This document shows positions 47,389 to 56,132 of a stretch of 64,000 nucleotides of DNA, one piece after another (within the stretch, counting starts at the first letter, position 1; every line of letters begins with the position of its first letter). Below the pieces are notes generated by a model. That model ran no database searches. It was given only the letters and a program-made list of their open reading frames with translations, and was not told the DNA's origin. Location of the stretch: positions 55,728-119,727 of the forward strand of contig DAOUPT010000004.1 in assembly GCA_030626025.1 (NCBI GenBank). Reading direction: 5' to 3'. Both the position numbers and the translations under genes were made by a program. The DNA comes from Anderseniella sp. Lineage in GTDB: Bacteria; Pseudomonadota; Alphaproteobacteria; Rhizobiales; Aestuariivirgaceae.

Positions 47389-48534
47389 ATGTACATCCTT
47401 GGTCTCGACACCACACAGGCAGCTTGTTCAGCGGCAATATATGATACTTCAAACCAACAGGTTTGTGCCCGTGTCTGGCAGAAAATGCCGCGCGGCCATG
47501 CCGAGGCGTTGCCGGAAATTATCAATCAGGCACTGGCCCAGGCCGGGATTTCATTTCAAGACATTGGCCAACTGGCAACGACAATAGGGCCGGGCACCTT
47601 TACCGGGGTGCGAGTGGGTCTTTCAGCAGCGCGCGGGTTTGCATTGGCTCTTGATCTGCCGCTGGTTGGTATCACTTCACTGGAGGCCATCGCAGCAGGC
47701 GTTGATAACCATAGGCAGAAAACTGTACTGGCAGCCTTTGATGCCCGGCGTGATGAGGTTTATGTGCAGCTTTTCAGGAACGGTAACCCTGCTTGCGAAC
47801 CACTGCTTTTGAGCCATGAAGATGCTGCCAATTTGGTCGGGGATACTGATGCCGAGATTGTTGGCACTGCCGGTGAACTACTGGCTGCGCTGAACGATAG
47901 ACTGAGTTTGAGCGATGCCCCTGCCCTGCCCGATGCAGCAATTGTTGCTGAACTTGCCAGTCAACTCAATCAACCCTGTCAGCGGGCAGCGCAAGATCCG
48001 GTCCAGCCGCTTTATTTGCGCAAAGCTGATGCCAAAGCACAAAAACCATTGTTGAATATTGAACCGGGCAAACTGAAACTCTTGCCGGCAAGTGCTGCCC
48101 ACAGTGAAATACTGGCGGAAATCCATGCCCAGGGGTTTTCCAACCCGTGGTCAGCCGAAAGCATCGCCAGCAGTTTATCCAGTCCCGGCGTTGGTGCATT
48201 ACTGGCTGTGGATGGGCTGGCTATAGATGACGAGCAAGAGCCGCTCGGCTTTGTTATTTTCCGCGATGCAGCACAAGAGCGCGAAATTTTGACCCTTGCA
48301 GTGCGGCTCGATGCGCGGCGGCGCAATGTTGCAACATTCCTGCTTAATGCGGTTTGTCGCAACGCGACTGAGGTTAAACCCAAGAAAATTTTTCTTGAGG
48401 TGAGTGAAAACAACTTTGCGGCGCAAAACCTGTACAAAAAGCTCGGGTTTTCCACCTGCGGTGCCCGTAAAGACTATTACACTGAAAATGACGGACAGAA
48501 ATACGATGCCATTATCATGCAAAATGCCTTATAA
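47389..48534 (+). CDS. tsaB: TsaB-RimI fusion protein (t6A factor plus GNAT acetyltransferase)
   Basis: 381 residues in one uninterrupted frame. Residues ~1-205 are TsaB (MYILGLDTTQAACSAAI, the GPGTFTGVRVGLSAARG region), a partner of TsaD/TsaE in tRNA t6A37 synthesis. Residues ~224-381 are a GNAT domain like RimI (PGKLKLLPASAAH..., FLEVSENNFAAQNLYKKLGF), which acetylates ribosomal protein S18. In most relatives these are two adjacent genes. The acetyl-CoA loop reads RRRNVAT rather than RxxGxG/A, so activity of the GNAT half is uncertain. Confidence 0.87.
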   Translation: MYILGLDTTQAACSAAIYDTSNQQVCARVWQKMPRGHAEALPEIINQALAQAGISFQDIGQLATTIGPGTFTGVRVGLSAARGFALALDLPLVGITSLEAIAAGVDNHRQKTVLAAFDARRDEVYVQLFRNGNPACEPLLLSHEDAANLVGDTDAEIVGTAGELLAALNDRLSLSDAPALPDAAIVAELASQLNQPCQRAAQDPVQPLYLRKADAKAQKPLLNIEPGKLKLLPASAAHSEILAEIHAQGFSNPWSAESIASSLSSPGVGALLAVDGLAIDDEQEPLGFVIFRDAAQEREILTLAVRLDARRRNVATFLLNAVCRNATEVKPKKIFLEVSENNFAAQNLYKKLGFSTCGARKDYYTENDGQKYDAIIMQNAL

Positions 48535-48584
48535 TTTGCGCATCTGATTATGAGTGACTATACCTTTGATCATGAGGGAACCAA

Positions 48585-49004
48585 ATGAATGATATTGAAA
48601 AAGCATGCCATGAAAAAGGTATGCGAATGACCGGACAGCGTCGGACCATTGCCCGGACCATTGCCAAGTCAGACGACCACCCTGATGTGGAAGAACTGCA
48701 CCGGCGGGCGGTCAAGTTTGATGACAACATTTCAATTGCCACCGTATATCGGACAGTTAAGCTTTTTGAGGATGCCGGTATTCTTGAGCGCCATGATTTT
48801 CGCGAAGGCCGGGCCCGTTATGAACCTGTTACCGATGAGCATCATGATCATTTGATCGATATGAACTCTGGCGATGTTATTGAGTTTCACAATGAGGAAA
48901 TCGAACAATTACAACACGCTGTTGCAAAAAAGCTTGGCTATAAGCTGGTTGACCACCGTTTGGAGCTTTATGCGGTTAAGATTAAAGCGGGTGATGATGA
49001 TTAA
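48585..49004 (+). CDS. Fur family transcriptional regulator (Fur/Mur-like)
   Basis: 139 residues. Winged helix with VEELHRRAVKFDDNISIATVYRTVKLFEDAGI and a His-rich metal centre (DEHHDHLIDM). The CxxC zinc pairs of classical Fur are absent: where Fur has HLICxxCG, here HLIDMNSG. This matches the alphaproteobacterial Fur/Mur subgroup found next to rimI, some of which sense manganese. The Irr subgroup is less likely. Its stop overlaps the start region of plsC. Confidence 0.88.
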   Translation: MNDIEKACHEKGMRMTGQRRTIARTIAKSDDHPDVEELHRRAVKFDDNISIATVYRTVKLFEDAGILERHDFREGRARYEPVTDEHHDHLIDMNSGDVIEFHNEEIEQLQHAVAKKLGYKLVDHRLELYAVKIKAGDDD

Positions 49005-49770
49005 AGCTGGATATACCCTTGGCAAGATCGGACTTAGCATTTTACCGGTCATGGCAATACAAACCGTATTGCGCAAAACATCGCCGCAACTGGCGCAAAA
49101 ATTTCCCCACCATTTTTATAAATGGCTTAACCGTACCATGGGCGCGCGTGTCACAGTTACCGGGCAACCAGTTACCGGTGAGGCTTGCCTGCTGATTTCA
49201 AACCATGCTTCATGGCAGGATATTTTGCTGTTGGGCGGTGCGGTGCCGATTTCATTTGTCGCCAAAAGTGATGTTGCTGGCTGGCCGATTGTCGGCACCC
49301 TGGCCAAATTGGGTGGTACGCTGTTTGTTGATCGCACCCGTCGTCATGCGGCTGGAGACACCAAAAACGAAATGCAAACCCGGCTCGAAGCTGGCGGTTC
49401 TCTCGTCCTGTTTCCCGAGGGAACAACCAATGACGGCAATCAGATTCTGCCGTTCAAATCGTCGCTATTTGGTGCAAGCCAGCTGGAAATTGCCGGCCAA
49501 CCAGTCAAGGTTCAACCGGTCTCTATTGCCTATCAAAAAGTCTGGGGCATGCCTATGTGCCGTGAACGGCGCACTCTGTTTGCATGGCCTGGTGATATCG
49601 GGTTTGGCGAACATCTATGGAATAATCTGAAAAGCGGTCCGCTGGATGTTGCTATCCATTTTCATCCTGCGACAACAATCAAGCAGGCTGGTGGTCGTAA
49701 ACAGCTGGCCAAAACCTGTGAAGATCAGGTTCGAGACGGGTTGGCGAACCTTCTTGCCAATTGCGATTGA
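48994..49770 (+). CDS. plsC: 1-acyl-sn-glycerol-3-phosphate acyltransferase
   Basis: About 258 residues. The acyltransferase motif NHASWQD (HxxxxD) is in ISNHASWQDILLLG, and the phosphate-binding FPEGTTNDG follows. It adds the second acyl chain to make phosphatidic acid. The start overlaps the 3' end of the Fur-like gene in another frame (ATGATGATT); an earlier in-frame start at 48874 would lie wholly inside the Fur-like gene and is rejected. Several start codons (GTG 48991, ATG 48994, ATG 48997) cannot be separated. Confidence 0.9.
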   Translation: MMIKAGYTLGKIGLSILPVMAIQTVLRKTSPQLAQKFPHHFYKWLNRTMGARVTVTGQPVTGEACLLISNHASWQDILLLGGAVPISFVAKSDVAGWPIVGTLAKLGGTLFVDRTRRHAAGDTKNEMQTRLEAGGSLVLFPEGTTNDGNQILPFKSSLFGASQLEIAGQPVKVQPVSIAYQKVWGMPMCRERRTLFAWPGDIGFGEHLWNNLKSGPLDVAIHFHPATTIKQAGGRKQLAKTCEDQVRDGLANLLANCD

Positions 49771-49853
49771 GCATCGGTACCGATAATTGAGTGTATCAAT
49801 AAATATGAAAAACCTATAAGGAAGCGACAAATTTCAATTTTTTGCCGGATGTT

Positions 49854-51218
49854 ATGAACACTGAACCCAACAAAAAGGTTTTTATTAAAACCTATGGCTG
49901 CCAGATGAATGTCTATGATTCCGAGCGCATGAATGATGTACTCAATTCATTGGGTTATGGCACCATCGATACACCAGATGATGCCGATTTGATCATTCTG
50001 AACACCTGTCATATCCGGGAAAAGGCGGCTGAGAAGGTTTATTCCGAGATCGGGCGGTTGCGCATTCTCAAACAAGCCCGTCTTGTGCAAGGCAAACAAG
50101 CGGTCATTGCCGTTGCCGGTTGCGTGGCTCAGGCCGAAGGTGAGGAGATTATCCGGCGGGCGCCGACCGTTGATCTGGTCTTTGGTCCGCAAACATATCA
50201 TCGCTTGCCGCAATTGATCGAGGCTGTAACGTCTGATGGCAAGAAAGTCATTGAAACCGACTTTCCCGCCGAAGACAAATTTGAAGATCTGGCCCGGCAA
50301 AACAGCGTCAAACGATTGGCCCGCGGGGTCAGCGCCTTTCTGACCGTGCAGGAAGGCTGTGACAAGTTTTGCGCCTTTTGCGTCGTACCCTTTACCCGCG
50401 GGGCTGAATTTTCGCGACCGGTAGCACAAATCACCGCCGAAGCGCGTGAGCTGGCCGATGCCGGGGTGCGCGAAATCACCCTTTTGGGTCAGAACGTAAA
50501 TGCCTATCTTGGGGCCGATAATGACGGCAAAAAGTTTTCTCTTGGATTGCTGCTGGAGCATTTATCAAAAATTGACGGCATTGAGCGCCTGCGTTTTACC
50601 ACCAGCCATCCACGCGACATGGATGATGAATTGATATCTGCGATGGCTAGCAACAAGAAAGTCATGCCGTATCTGCACCTGCCGGTACAGGCCGGTTCCG
50701 ACAAAACGCTAAAGGCCATGAACCGGCAGCATACGGCAGAACATTATATCAATCTGATTGCTAAAATCCGCAAAGCCAAACCTGACCTTGCCTTGTCCGG
50801 CGATTTTATTGTCGGGTTTCCCGGTGAAACCGATGCGGACTTTGAGGAGACTTTGGCGCTGGTGCGTGAAGTTACATATGCACAAGCCTATTCCTTTAAA
50901 TATTCGGTCCGACCGGGCACCAAAGCTGCTGAAATGGCTGATCAGGTGCCCGAAGATGTCAAGTCGGAACGGTTGGCAAGACTGCAAATTTTGCTGAATG
51001 AACAACAATTGAAATTCAATCAGGCCTGTCTTGGCAAGGAATTTGACCTGCTTTTGGAACGCCCGGGACGACAGGACGGGCAACTGGTTGGCCGTTCGCC
51101 CTATCTACAATCGGTACATATTGATGGAAATGGCCATAAAACTGGTGAAATCGTGCCTGTATGTGTCGATAATGTTGGCCCTCACAGCCTTTCTGCCCAT
51201 ATAGTACGAAGAGTATAA
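49854..51218 (+). CDS. miaB: tRNA-2-methylthio-N6-dimethylallyladenosine synthase MiaB
   Basis: About 454 residues of the methylthiotransferase family: N-terminal UPF0004 domain with Cys residues in [15 protein letters not shown] and [11 protein letters not shown], radical-SAM CxxxCxxC (CDKFCAFC), and C-terminal TRAM domain. It adds a methylthio group to i6A37 in tRNAs. ATG 49854 is chosen over TTG 49842. A 12-bp palindrome lies at 49773-49784 upstream. Confidence 0.96.
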   Translation: MNTEPNKKVFIKTYGCQMNVYDSERMNDVLNSLGYGTIDTPDDADLIILNTCHIREKAAEKVYSEIGRLRILKQARLVQGKQAVIAVAGCVAQAEGEEIIRRAPTVDLVFGPQTYHRLPQLIEAVTSDGKKVIETDFPAEDKFEDLARQNSVKRLARGVSAFLTVQEGCDKFCAFCVVPFTRGAEFSRPVAQITAEARELADAGVREITLLGQNVNAYLGADNDGKKFSLGLLLEHLSKIDGIERLRFTTSHPRDMDDELISAMASNKKVMPYLHLPVQAGSDKTLKAMNRQHTAEHYINLIAKIRKAKPDLALSGDFIVGFPGETDADFEETLALVREVTYAQAYSFKYSVRPGTKAAEMADQVPEDVKSERLARLQILLNEQQLKFNQACLGKEFDLLLERPGRQDGQLVGRSPYLQSVHIDGNGHKTGEIVPVCVDNVGPHSLSAHIVRRV

Positions 51219-51245
51219 GTTTATTTTGATCAGGAGATACATCTA

Positions 51246-52256
51246 TTGCCACCGGTAACTTCAACCGGCAGACTTCAAACCGACCAGAGCCCGCGTGCTG
51301 ACGAAGTCAGCATGATATGGTCTTTTGACGACAACCGTAAACTGTCCTCACTGTTTGGCGAACATGATGAGCATCTCAAAATTATCGAGCACGAATTGCA
51401 GGTGAGTATTCTCCCGCGTGGCAACAAATTGTCTATTCACGGCAAACAGATTGCCTGCAAACAAGCGGTTCACGCCCTCGACAATCTTGCCAATCGTATT
51501 TTCAATCAGCTAGACGTCTCAAATGGAGATGTCAAAGGAGCCATCCGCATGTCGCGTGACACTGCCCAACAACACCCCCAACAACACCAAAGCAATCAAC
51601 TCATTCAGATTAAAACCAGGCGCAAGGTTATTTCACCGCGGTCGCCAGGGCAGGCCAGATACATTACAGCTATTGCCGAGAATGAACTGGTGTTTGGATC
51701 GGGACCAGCTGGGACCGGTAAATCCTATCTTGCTGTGGCCTGTGCTGCCGAAGCATTGCTTGAAGGGCGGGTTGAACGGATTATATTTGCCCGACCGGCG
51801 GTCGAGGCCGGTGAAAATCTCGGGTTTTTGCCCGGTGACATGAAAGAAAAAGTCGATCCATATCTGCGCCCGCTTTACGATGCGCTGTATGATGTCATGC
51901 CCGAAGCAAAAGTGGAACGTGATATTGCAGAAGGTACAATCGAAATTGCGCCGCTGGCATTTATGCGTGGGCGAACGCTGGCGTCCTCTTTCATTATTCT
52001 TGATGAAGCGCAAAATACGACAAAACTGCAAATGAAAATGTTTTTAACCCGGCTTGGCGAAGGCAGTTGCATGGTGATTAACGGTGATCCGACCCAGATT
52101 GACCTGCCCCACAATGTGGTTTCCGGTTTGGCTCATGCCACCGGTTTGCTGGAAGAGATCGAAGGCATTTCTCATGTCGTTCTTACCCAGGATGACATTG
52201 TTCGCCATCCGCTGGTTTCGCAGATTGTTGGTGTCTATGATGGTGAACGCGATTGA
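51246..52256 (+). CDS. ybeZ: PhoH-like ATPase (YbeZ type)
   Basis: 336 residues with KH-like N-terminus and a P-loop GPAGTGKSYLAVA, Walker B FIILDEAQN. YbeZ works with YbeY in ribosome and RNA metabolism. The start is TTG at 51246 with AGGAG 9 nt before; no ATG with a similar site is near. The stop overlaps the ybeY start. Confidence 0.93.
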   Translation: MPPVTSTGRLQTDQSPRADEVSMIWSFDDNRKLSSLFGEHDEHLKIIEHELQVSILPRGNKLSIHGKQIACKQAVHALDNLANRIFNQLDVSNGDVKGAIRMSRDTAQQHPQQHQSNQLIQIKTRRKVISPRSPGQARYITAIAENELVFGSGPAGTGKSYLAVACAAEALLEGRVERIIFARPAVEAGENLGFLPGDMKEKVDPYLRPLYDALYDVMPEAKVERDIAEGTIEIAPLAFMRGRTLASSFIILDEAQNTTKLQMKMFLTRLGEGSCMVINGDPTQIDLPHNVVSGLAHATGLLEEIEGISHVVLTQDDIVRHPLVSQIVGVYDGERD

Positions 52257-52777
52257 GCGACAGTGACATATCAGGGTCTGGCGAACTGGAAGTGAAAATT
52301 GACGGAGACGGCTGGAAGCAGCATTGTGACCTTGGCAAGACAATCACTCGATCTTTCGAAGCTGCCATAGCTCTTGAGAACCTGTCGCTGGCAGATATTG
52401 GCGTAACAATTGTTTTGTCCGACGATGCCACACTGGCGCAGTTAAATGATCAATGGCGGTCCAAACCCAAGCCGACCAATATCCTGTCATTTCCTGCTCC
52501 TGAGGGTGAGAAAACCGAAAGCGGAAAAAATTATCTTGGCGACATGATTTTGGCTTATGGCGTTGTCGCGTCTGAGGCTGGCGAACAAGGCAAGGCTTTG
52601 GAAACACATTTGTGCCATCTTGTTATTCATGGTGCGCTGCACCTGCTTGGATTTGATCATCTGGAAGATGATGCTGCCCGACAGATGGAAAAGCTTGAAA
52701 GAACGGCAATGAAAACGCTAAATCTACCTGACCCTTATTTGCCCACATCAGCAAAACAGGAAAATATCGAAAGATAA
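52253..52777 (+). CDS. ybeY: Endoribonuclease YbeY
   Basis: 174 residues. The zinc motif HLVIHGALHLLGFDH (HxxxHxxxxxH) near the C-terminal half is diagnostic; RSKPKPTNILSFP precedes it. YbeY matures 16S rRNA and takes part in ribosome quality control. The start is TTG at 52253, overlapping the ybeZ stop. It overlaps corC by one base. Confidence 0.93.
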   Translation: MSDSDISGSGELEVKIDGDGWKQHCDLGKTITRSFEAAIALENLSLADIGVTIVLSDDATLAQLNDQWRSKPKPTNILSFPAPEGEKTESGKNYLGDMILAYGVVASEAGEQGKALETHLCHLVIHGALHLLGFDHLEDDAARQMEKLERTAMKTLNLPDPYLPTSAKQENIER

Positions 52778-53766
52778 TGTCCGATACAGAAAACATTCCC
52801 GCAGAAACCGGCAGCGATCAAGCCGAGCCGCAATCGCTCTGGTCAAAACTGCGGAAACTATTTTCCTTTGGCAGGGATACCGATTTTCGACAAAGCCTGG
52901 AAGAGGTGATTGAGCTGCACGAGAGCACCCCCGATGATACTCTGGTGCGGCCCGAAGCCCGCTCGATGATGCTCAATCTGCTAAAGTTTTCTGATGTGCG
53001 GGTGGATGATATTATGGTGCCTCGGGCCGATATCATTGCCATTGAAGACATCGCCACCGTAGACGAATTGCTGGATATTTTTTCTGAGGCCAATCACTCG
53101 CGCATCCCGATTTTTACCGACACTCTTGATGACCCGTGCGGCATGATACATATCAAGGACCTGATGCGGTGGCTGACAATTGGCGAAAAAGCCACACCGG
53201 CTAAAAAACCCGGCAACGGCAGCAAAATGGCGGTGGCAGTAAAACGGAAGCCGACACACAAGGCACCTGACCGCAACACCAAAATTGCCGATACCAAAAT
53301 TATCCGTGAAGTGCTGTTTGTCCCCCCTTCAATGCCCGCAACTGACTTGCTTTTAAAAATGCAATCTGTCCATATCCATCTGGCCATGGTGGTTGATGAA
53401 TATGGTGGCACTGACGGACTGGTTTCAATTGAGGATGTGGTTGAGGAAATTGTCGGAGAAATTGCCGATGAACACGATGACGATGCAGATTTTCTGGTTA
53501 AAACCTCTGATGGAAATTATATCGCCGATGCCCGTGCGCCGATTGAAGTTGTTGAGGACGTCCTGGAAATTGATCTGTTGCCTGATGAGCAGGATGAAGA
53601 TGCCGACACCCTGGGCGGATTTGTATTTTCAATGCTGGGCCGGGTCCCGGTTCGCGGTGAACTCATCCGTCACGATAGCGGCATTGAATTTGAAATTATG
53701 CAAGCTGATGCCCGCCGGGTAAAACAGCTGAAAATACATGTCCAACCATCTTCAAGCAGTTCATAG
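52777..53766 (+). CDS. HlyC/CorC family CBS-domain protein
   Basis: 329 residues. Two CBS domains (VPRADIIAIE... around residues 80-140 and the LLLKMQSVHIHLAMVVDEYGGTDGLV region) and a C-terminal CorC_HlyC domain (EDADTLGGFVFSMLGRVP). No transmembrane DUF21 part, so it is the soluble CorC type, associated with cobalt/magnesium efflux or membrane homeostasis. Between ybeY and lnt, as in other proteobacteria. Confidence 0.92.
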   Translation: MSDTENIPAETGSDQAEPQSLWSKLRKLFSFGRDTDFRQSLEEVIELHESTPDDTLVRPEARSMMLNLLKFSDVRVDDIMVPRADIIAIEDIATVDELLDIFSEANHSRIPIFTDTLDDPCGMIHIKDLMRWLTIGEKATPAKKPGNGSKMAVAVKRKPTHKAPDRNTKIADTKIIREVLFVPPSMPATDLLLKMQSVHIHLAMVVDEYGGTDGLVSIEDVVEEIVGEIADEHDDDADFLVKTSDGNYIADARAPIEVVEDVLEIDLLPDEQDEDADTLGGFVFSMLGRVPVRGELIRHDSGIEFEIMQADARRVKQLKIHVQPSSSSS

Positions 53767-53771
53767 GCGAT

Positions 53772-55412
53772 ATGCCTGACCTCTTTAAAATTACCAACGT
53801 CCTTGACAAATTACCAAAATGGCAACGCCACATTACGGTTTTTTTAAGCGGTGTTCTGGCCAGTCTTGCCTTGCCGCCAGCTGATGTCTGGCCGGTGCTG
53901 TTTGTTGCCTTTCCAGTTCTTGTATTGATGCTTGATGTGGTCGGTCGGCAGGCAATTTCTCCAGTCGCAAAACTTCGAGCTTCATTTGTCTGCGGCTGGT
54001 TGTTTGGTTTTGGGTATTTCATTGTTTCGCTGTACTGGATCGGGGCTGCTTTTCTGGTCGAAGCCGACAAGTTTGCGGTTCTTTTGCCCTTTGCCGTTGC
54101 TGCTCTTCCCGCCGGTCTGGCGATTTTTTGGGGTCTTGCAACCGGTCTTTCCATGTTGGCATGGAGACCAGGCATCAATAGACTGCTGGTTCTGGCCACG
54201 GTGTTCACCGGGTTTGAATGGATACGCGGCCATATATTTACCGGCTTTCCCTGGAACACGATCGGATATACCAGTTCAGGCATGGGTGACGTTGAGCAAC
54301 TGGCCGCTTTTTCAGGGCTGTACGGGGTAACGTTCTTTGTCCTGATATGCAGCTTTGCTCCGGTTCTGCTTTTCGCCCGGCAGCGCGACCATGCTGTGAT
54401 CAGGATTTTGCTCTCAACCCTGGTTGCGGTTTGGCTACTCGGCAACATCAGGGTTTTTCTCGGACGCTTTGATGTTTCACCAACGGATCTGACCGTTCGG
54501 GTTGTACAGCCCAATATTGAGCAGGCGAAAAAGTGGAACCGGAAATTTCGGGCAGAGAATATCGATAAATATTTTGAGTTATCATCAACAAAACCGAAAA
54601 GTGAAACAGGCGATCCGGCTGGTTTTGACGTTTTGGTCTGGCCCGAAAGCGCCTTGCCTGCTTTGTTCGATGAGGACCCGGTTCTGCAAGCGCGTGTGGC
54701 AGGGCTTTTACCGGAAAACACCTTTTTAGTGATGGGGTCCCAGCGACGCGAGCGGAAATTAACGCCATCCGGCAGGCAAAACCGGTTTTACAACTCTGTT
54801 CTGGCCGTAGATTCTAATGGGCAGGTGGTCGGCAATTATGACAAATTTCATCTGGTGCCGTTCGGTGAATATCTGCCAGGAGAAAAATGGCTGAAACCGC
54901 TGGGCCTTCGCAAAATTGTTGCGCTGCCCGGTGGTTTTAGCAGCGGTCCTGGTGCCCGTACGCTGCAAATTGGAAAATTGCCGGCATTTTCGCCTTTGGT
55001 TTGCTACGAGATCGCGTTTGGCAATCAAGTCGTTGATCACAACAATCGACCTGACTGGATCATAAATGTCACAAATGACGGGTGGTTTGGCAAAACCGCC
55101 GGACCTTATCAACACCTGGCTCAGGCAAGGTTTCGCGCAATTGAACAGGGTTTGCCGGTTGTGCGTGCTGCCAATACCGGTATTTCAGCCCTGATTGACC
55201 CTTATGGAAAAATCATAAAATCACTCAAACTGGGCAAAGCGGGAATTTTTGACGCTCAATTGCCAAAATCTATTCCCCGAACGGTTTATGCTCGATATGG
55301 AGATTTGGCGGCCTTTGGCCAAATAGTGAGTATACTGATGATTCTGACAGGCCTTACCAATTGGTCAGCAAGAGTAAAAAAGCCCGGAAAACGCCACAAC
55401 AGCGACATTTAG
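53772..55412 (+). CDS. lnt: Apolipoprotein N-acyltransferase
   Basis: 546 residues. Several N-terminal spans, then a nitrilase-like domain with the catalytic Glu in WPESALP, Lys in NYDKFHLVPFGEYLP and Cys in LVCYEIAFG. It adds the third acyl chain to bacterial lipoproteins in the inner membrane. It starts 5 bp after the corC gene. Confidence 0.95.
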   Translation: MPDLFKITNVLDKLPKWQRHITVFLSGVLASLALPPADVWPVLFVAFPVLVLMLDVVGRQAISPVAKLRASFVCGWLFGFGYFIVSLYWIGAAFLVEADKFAVLLPFAVAALPAGLAIFWGLATGLSMLAWRPGINRLLVLATVFTGFEWIRGHIFTGFPWNTIGYTSSGMGDVEQLAAFSGLYGVTFFVLICSFAPVLLFARQRDHAVIRILLSTLVAVWLLGNIRVFLGRFDVSPTDLTVRVVQPNIEQAKKWNRKFRAENIDKYFELSSTKPKSETGDPAGFDVLVWPESALPALFDEDPVLQARVAGLLPENTFLVMGSQRRERKLTPSGRQNRFYNSVLAVDSNGQVVGNYDKFHLVPFGEYLPGEKWLKPLGLRKIVALPGGFSSGPGARTLQIGKLPAFSPLVCYEIAFGNQVVDHNNRPDWIINVTNDGWFGKTAGPYQHLAQARFRAIEQGLPVVRAANTGISALIDPYGKIIKSLKLGKAGIFDAQLPKSIPRTVYARYGDLAAFGQIVSILMILTGLTNWSARVKKPGKRHNSDI

Positions 55413-55447
55413 CACCATCGGATTTATTTCTACCGCAAAGTGGATTT

Positions 55448-55476
55448 TTGTTTTGATTCCCTTTACTGTATGTAAT
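55448..55476 (+). promoter_or_regulatory. Likely promoter of the Xre-type regulator
   Basis: TTGTTT (55448-55453), a 17-bp spacer and TGTAAT (55471-55476), 69 bp upstream of the ATG. The 132-bp gap after lnt also holds AGGA at a suitable distance from the start. Confidence 0.45.
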
Positions 55477-55544
55477 ATGAGTGTCTTGAGTGCTACAGCT
55501 TTTATGGAGCTGTTCAGGTCGGGGGCTTTCGATCTGAGGAACAA

Positions 55545-55955
55545 ATGGTAAAAAAAAATCCCAACCCAATAGATGTACATGTAGGCAATCGCGTTAGAAT
55601 GAGGCGAATGCTTGTTGGTATGAGCCAGGAAAAATTGGGCGATGCGCTTGGGCTAACATTTCAGCAAATTCAAAAATATGAAAAAGGTGCCAACCGCGTC
55701 AGTGCCAGTAGGCTTTATCAGGTGGCCAGCACGCTGGGTGTCCCCATCCAGTTCTTCTTTGACGATATGCCGGTCTCCACTCAAACACAAGGTAGCGATG
55801 GTCTTTCTGAAGGTGACAGCGCCGGCCTGTTGATGGATTTTATGAACTCTTCAGAAGGTTTTCAACTGAGCCGTGCTTTCAGTTCAATTGAAGACGCAAA
55901 TGTTAGGCGGCGTATCCTTGACTTGGTAAAATCCCTGTCATCGACAACCTCGTAG
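55545..55955 (+). CDS. Xre-family helix-turn-helix regulator upstream of metK
   Basis: 136 residues. The HTH core is GMSQEKLGDALGLTFQQIQKYEKGANRVSASRL, followed by GVPIQFFFDD, a pattern common in alphaproteobacterial HTH_3 regulators. The C-terminal ~60 residues are acidic and helical (QLSRAFSSIEDANVRRRIL). It is conserved before metK in rhizobia. The target genes are unknown; autoregulation or control of metK is possible. Confidence 0.9.
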   Translation: MVKKNPNPIDVHVGNRVRMRRMLVGMSQEKLGDALGLTFQQIQKYEKGANRVSASRLYQVASTLGVPIQFFFDDMPVSTQTQGSDGLSEGDSAGLLMDFMNSSEGFQLSRAFSSIEDANVRRRILDLVKSLSSTTS

Positions 55956-56053
55956 ATATCCTCACAAGTACCTCTCTAATACGTGTATAAATCAGTAGTT
56001 GACCTGCACGCGAAAGCTTGGCATGACTGCGCCCGAGATTCTGAATATTTAGC

Positions 56054-56122
56054 GCGAAAGAATATTTTCGCTTACAACTCCCCGGGAATTTTTTTGTTAT
56101 TTTTGGGGAGATTTTCCTGGAG
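56054..56122 (+). promoter_or_regulatory. Structured metK leader, possible regulatory RNA
   Basis: In the 177-bp gap before metK, hairpin GCGAAA-GAATAT-TTTCGC (56054-56071) is followed by CTCCCC (56078-56083) pairing with GGGGAG (56105-56110) around a 21-nt, mainly A/U loop. CTCC of the left arm could instead pair with the GGAG ribosome-binding site at 56119-56122, so the two forms are exclusive. Loop GGGAA can also pair with UUCCU at 56114-56118. It does not match the SAM-II or SAM/SAH consensus as I remember them. Confidence 0.45.
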
Positions 56123-56132
56123 ATTATAGCAA

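Noticed and set aside
49773..49784. ATCGGTACCGAT palindrome before miaB as an operator
   Set aside because: A single 12-bp palindrome without an associated promoter or regulator gene; chance cannot be excluded.
53696..54721. 341-codon open frame antisense to corC/lnt
   Set aside because: A shadow of lnt coding; Ser/Thr/Pro/Arg-rich translation without motifs.
56054..56122. SAM-II or SAM/SAH riboswitch upstream of metK
   Set aside because: The conserved nucleotides I know for these classes are not seen, and the possible pseudoknot has no loop between its stems. Kept only as an unclassified leader.
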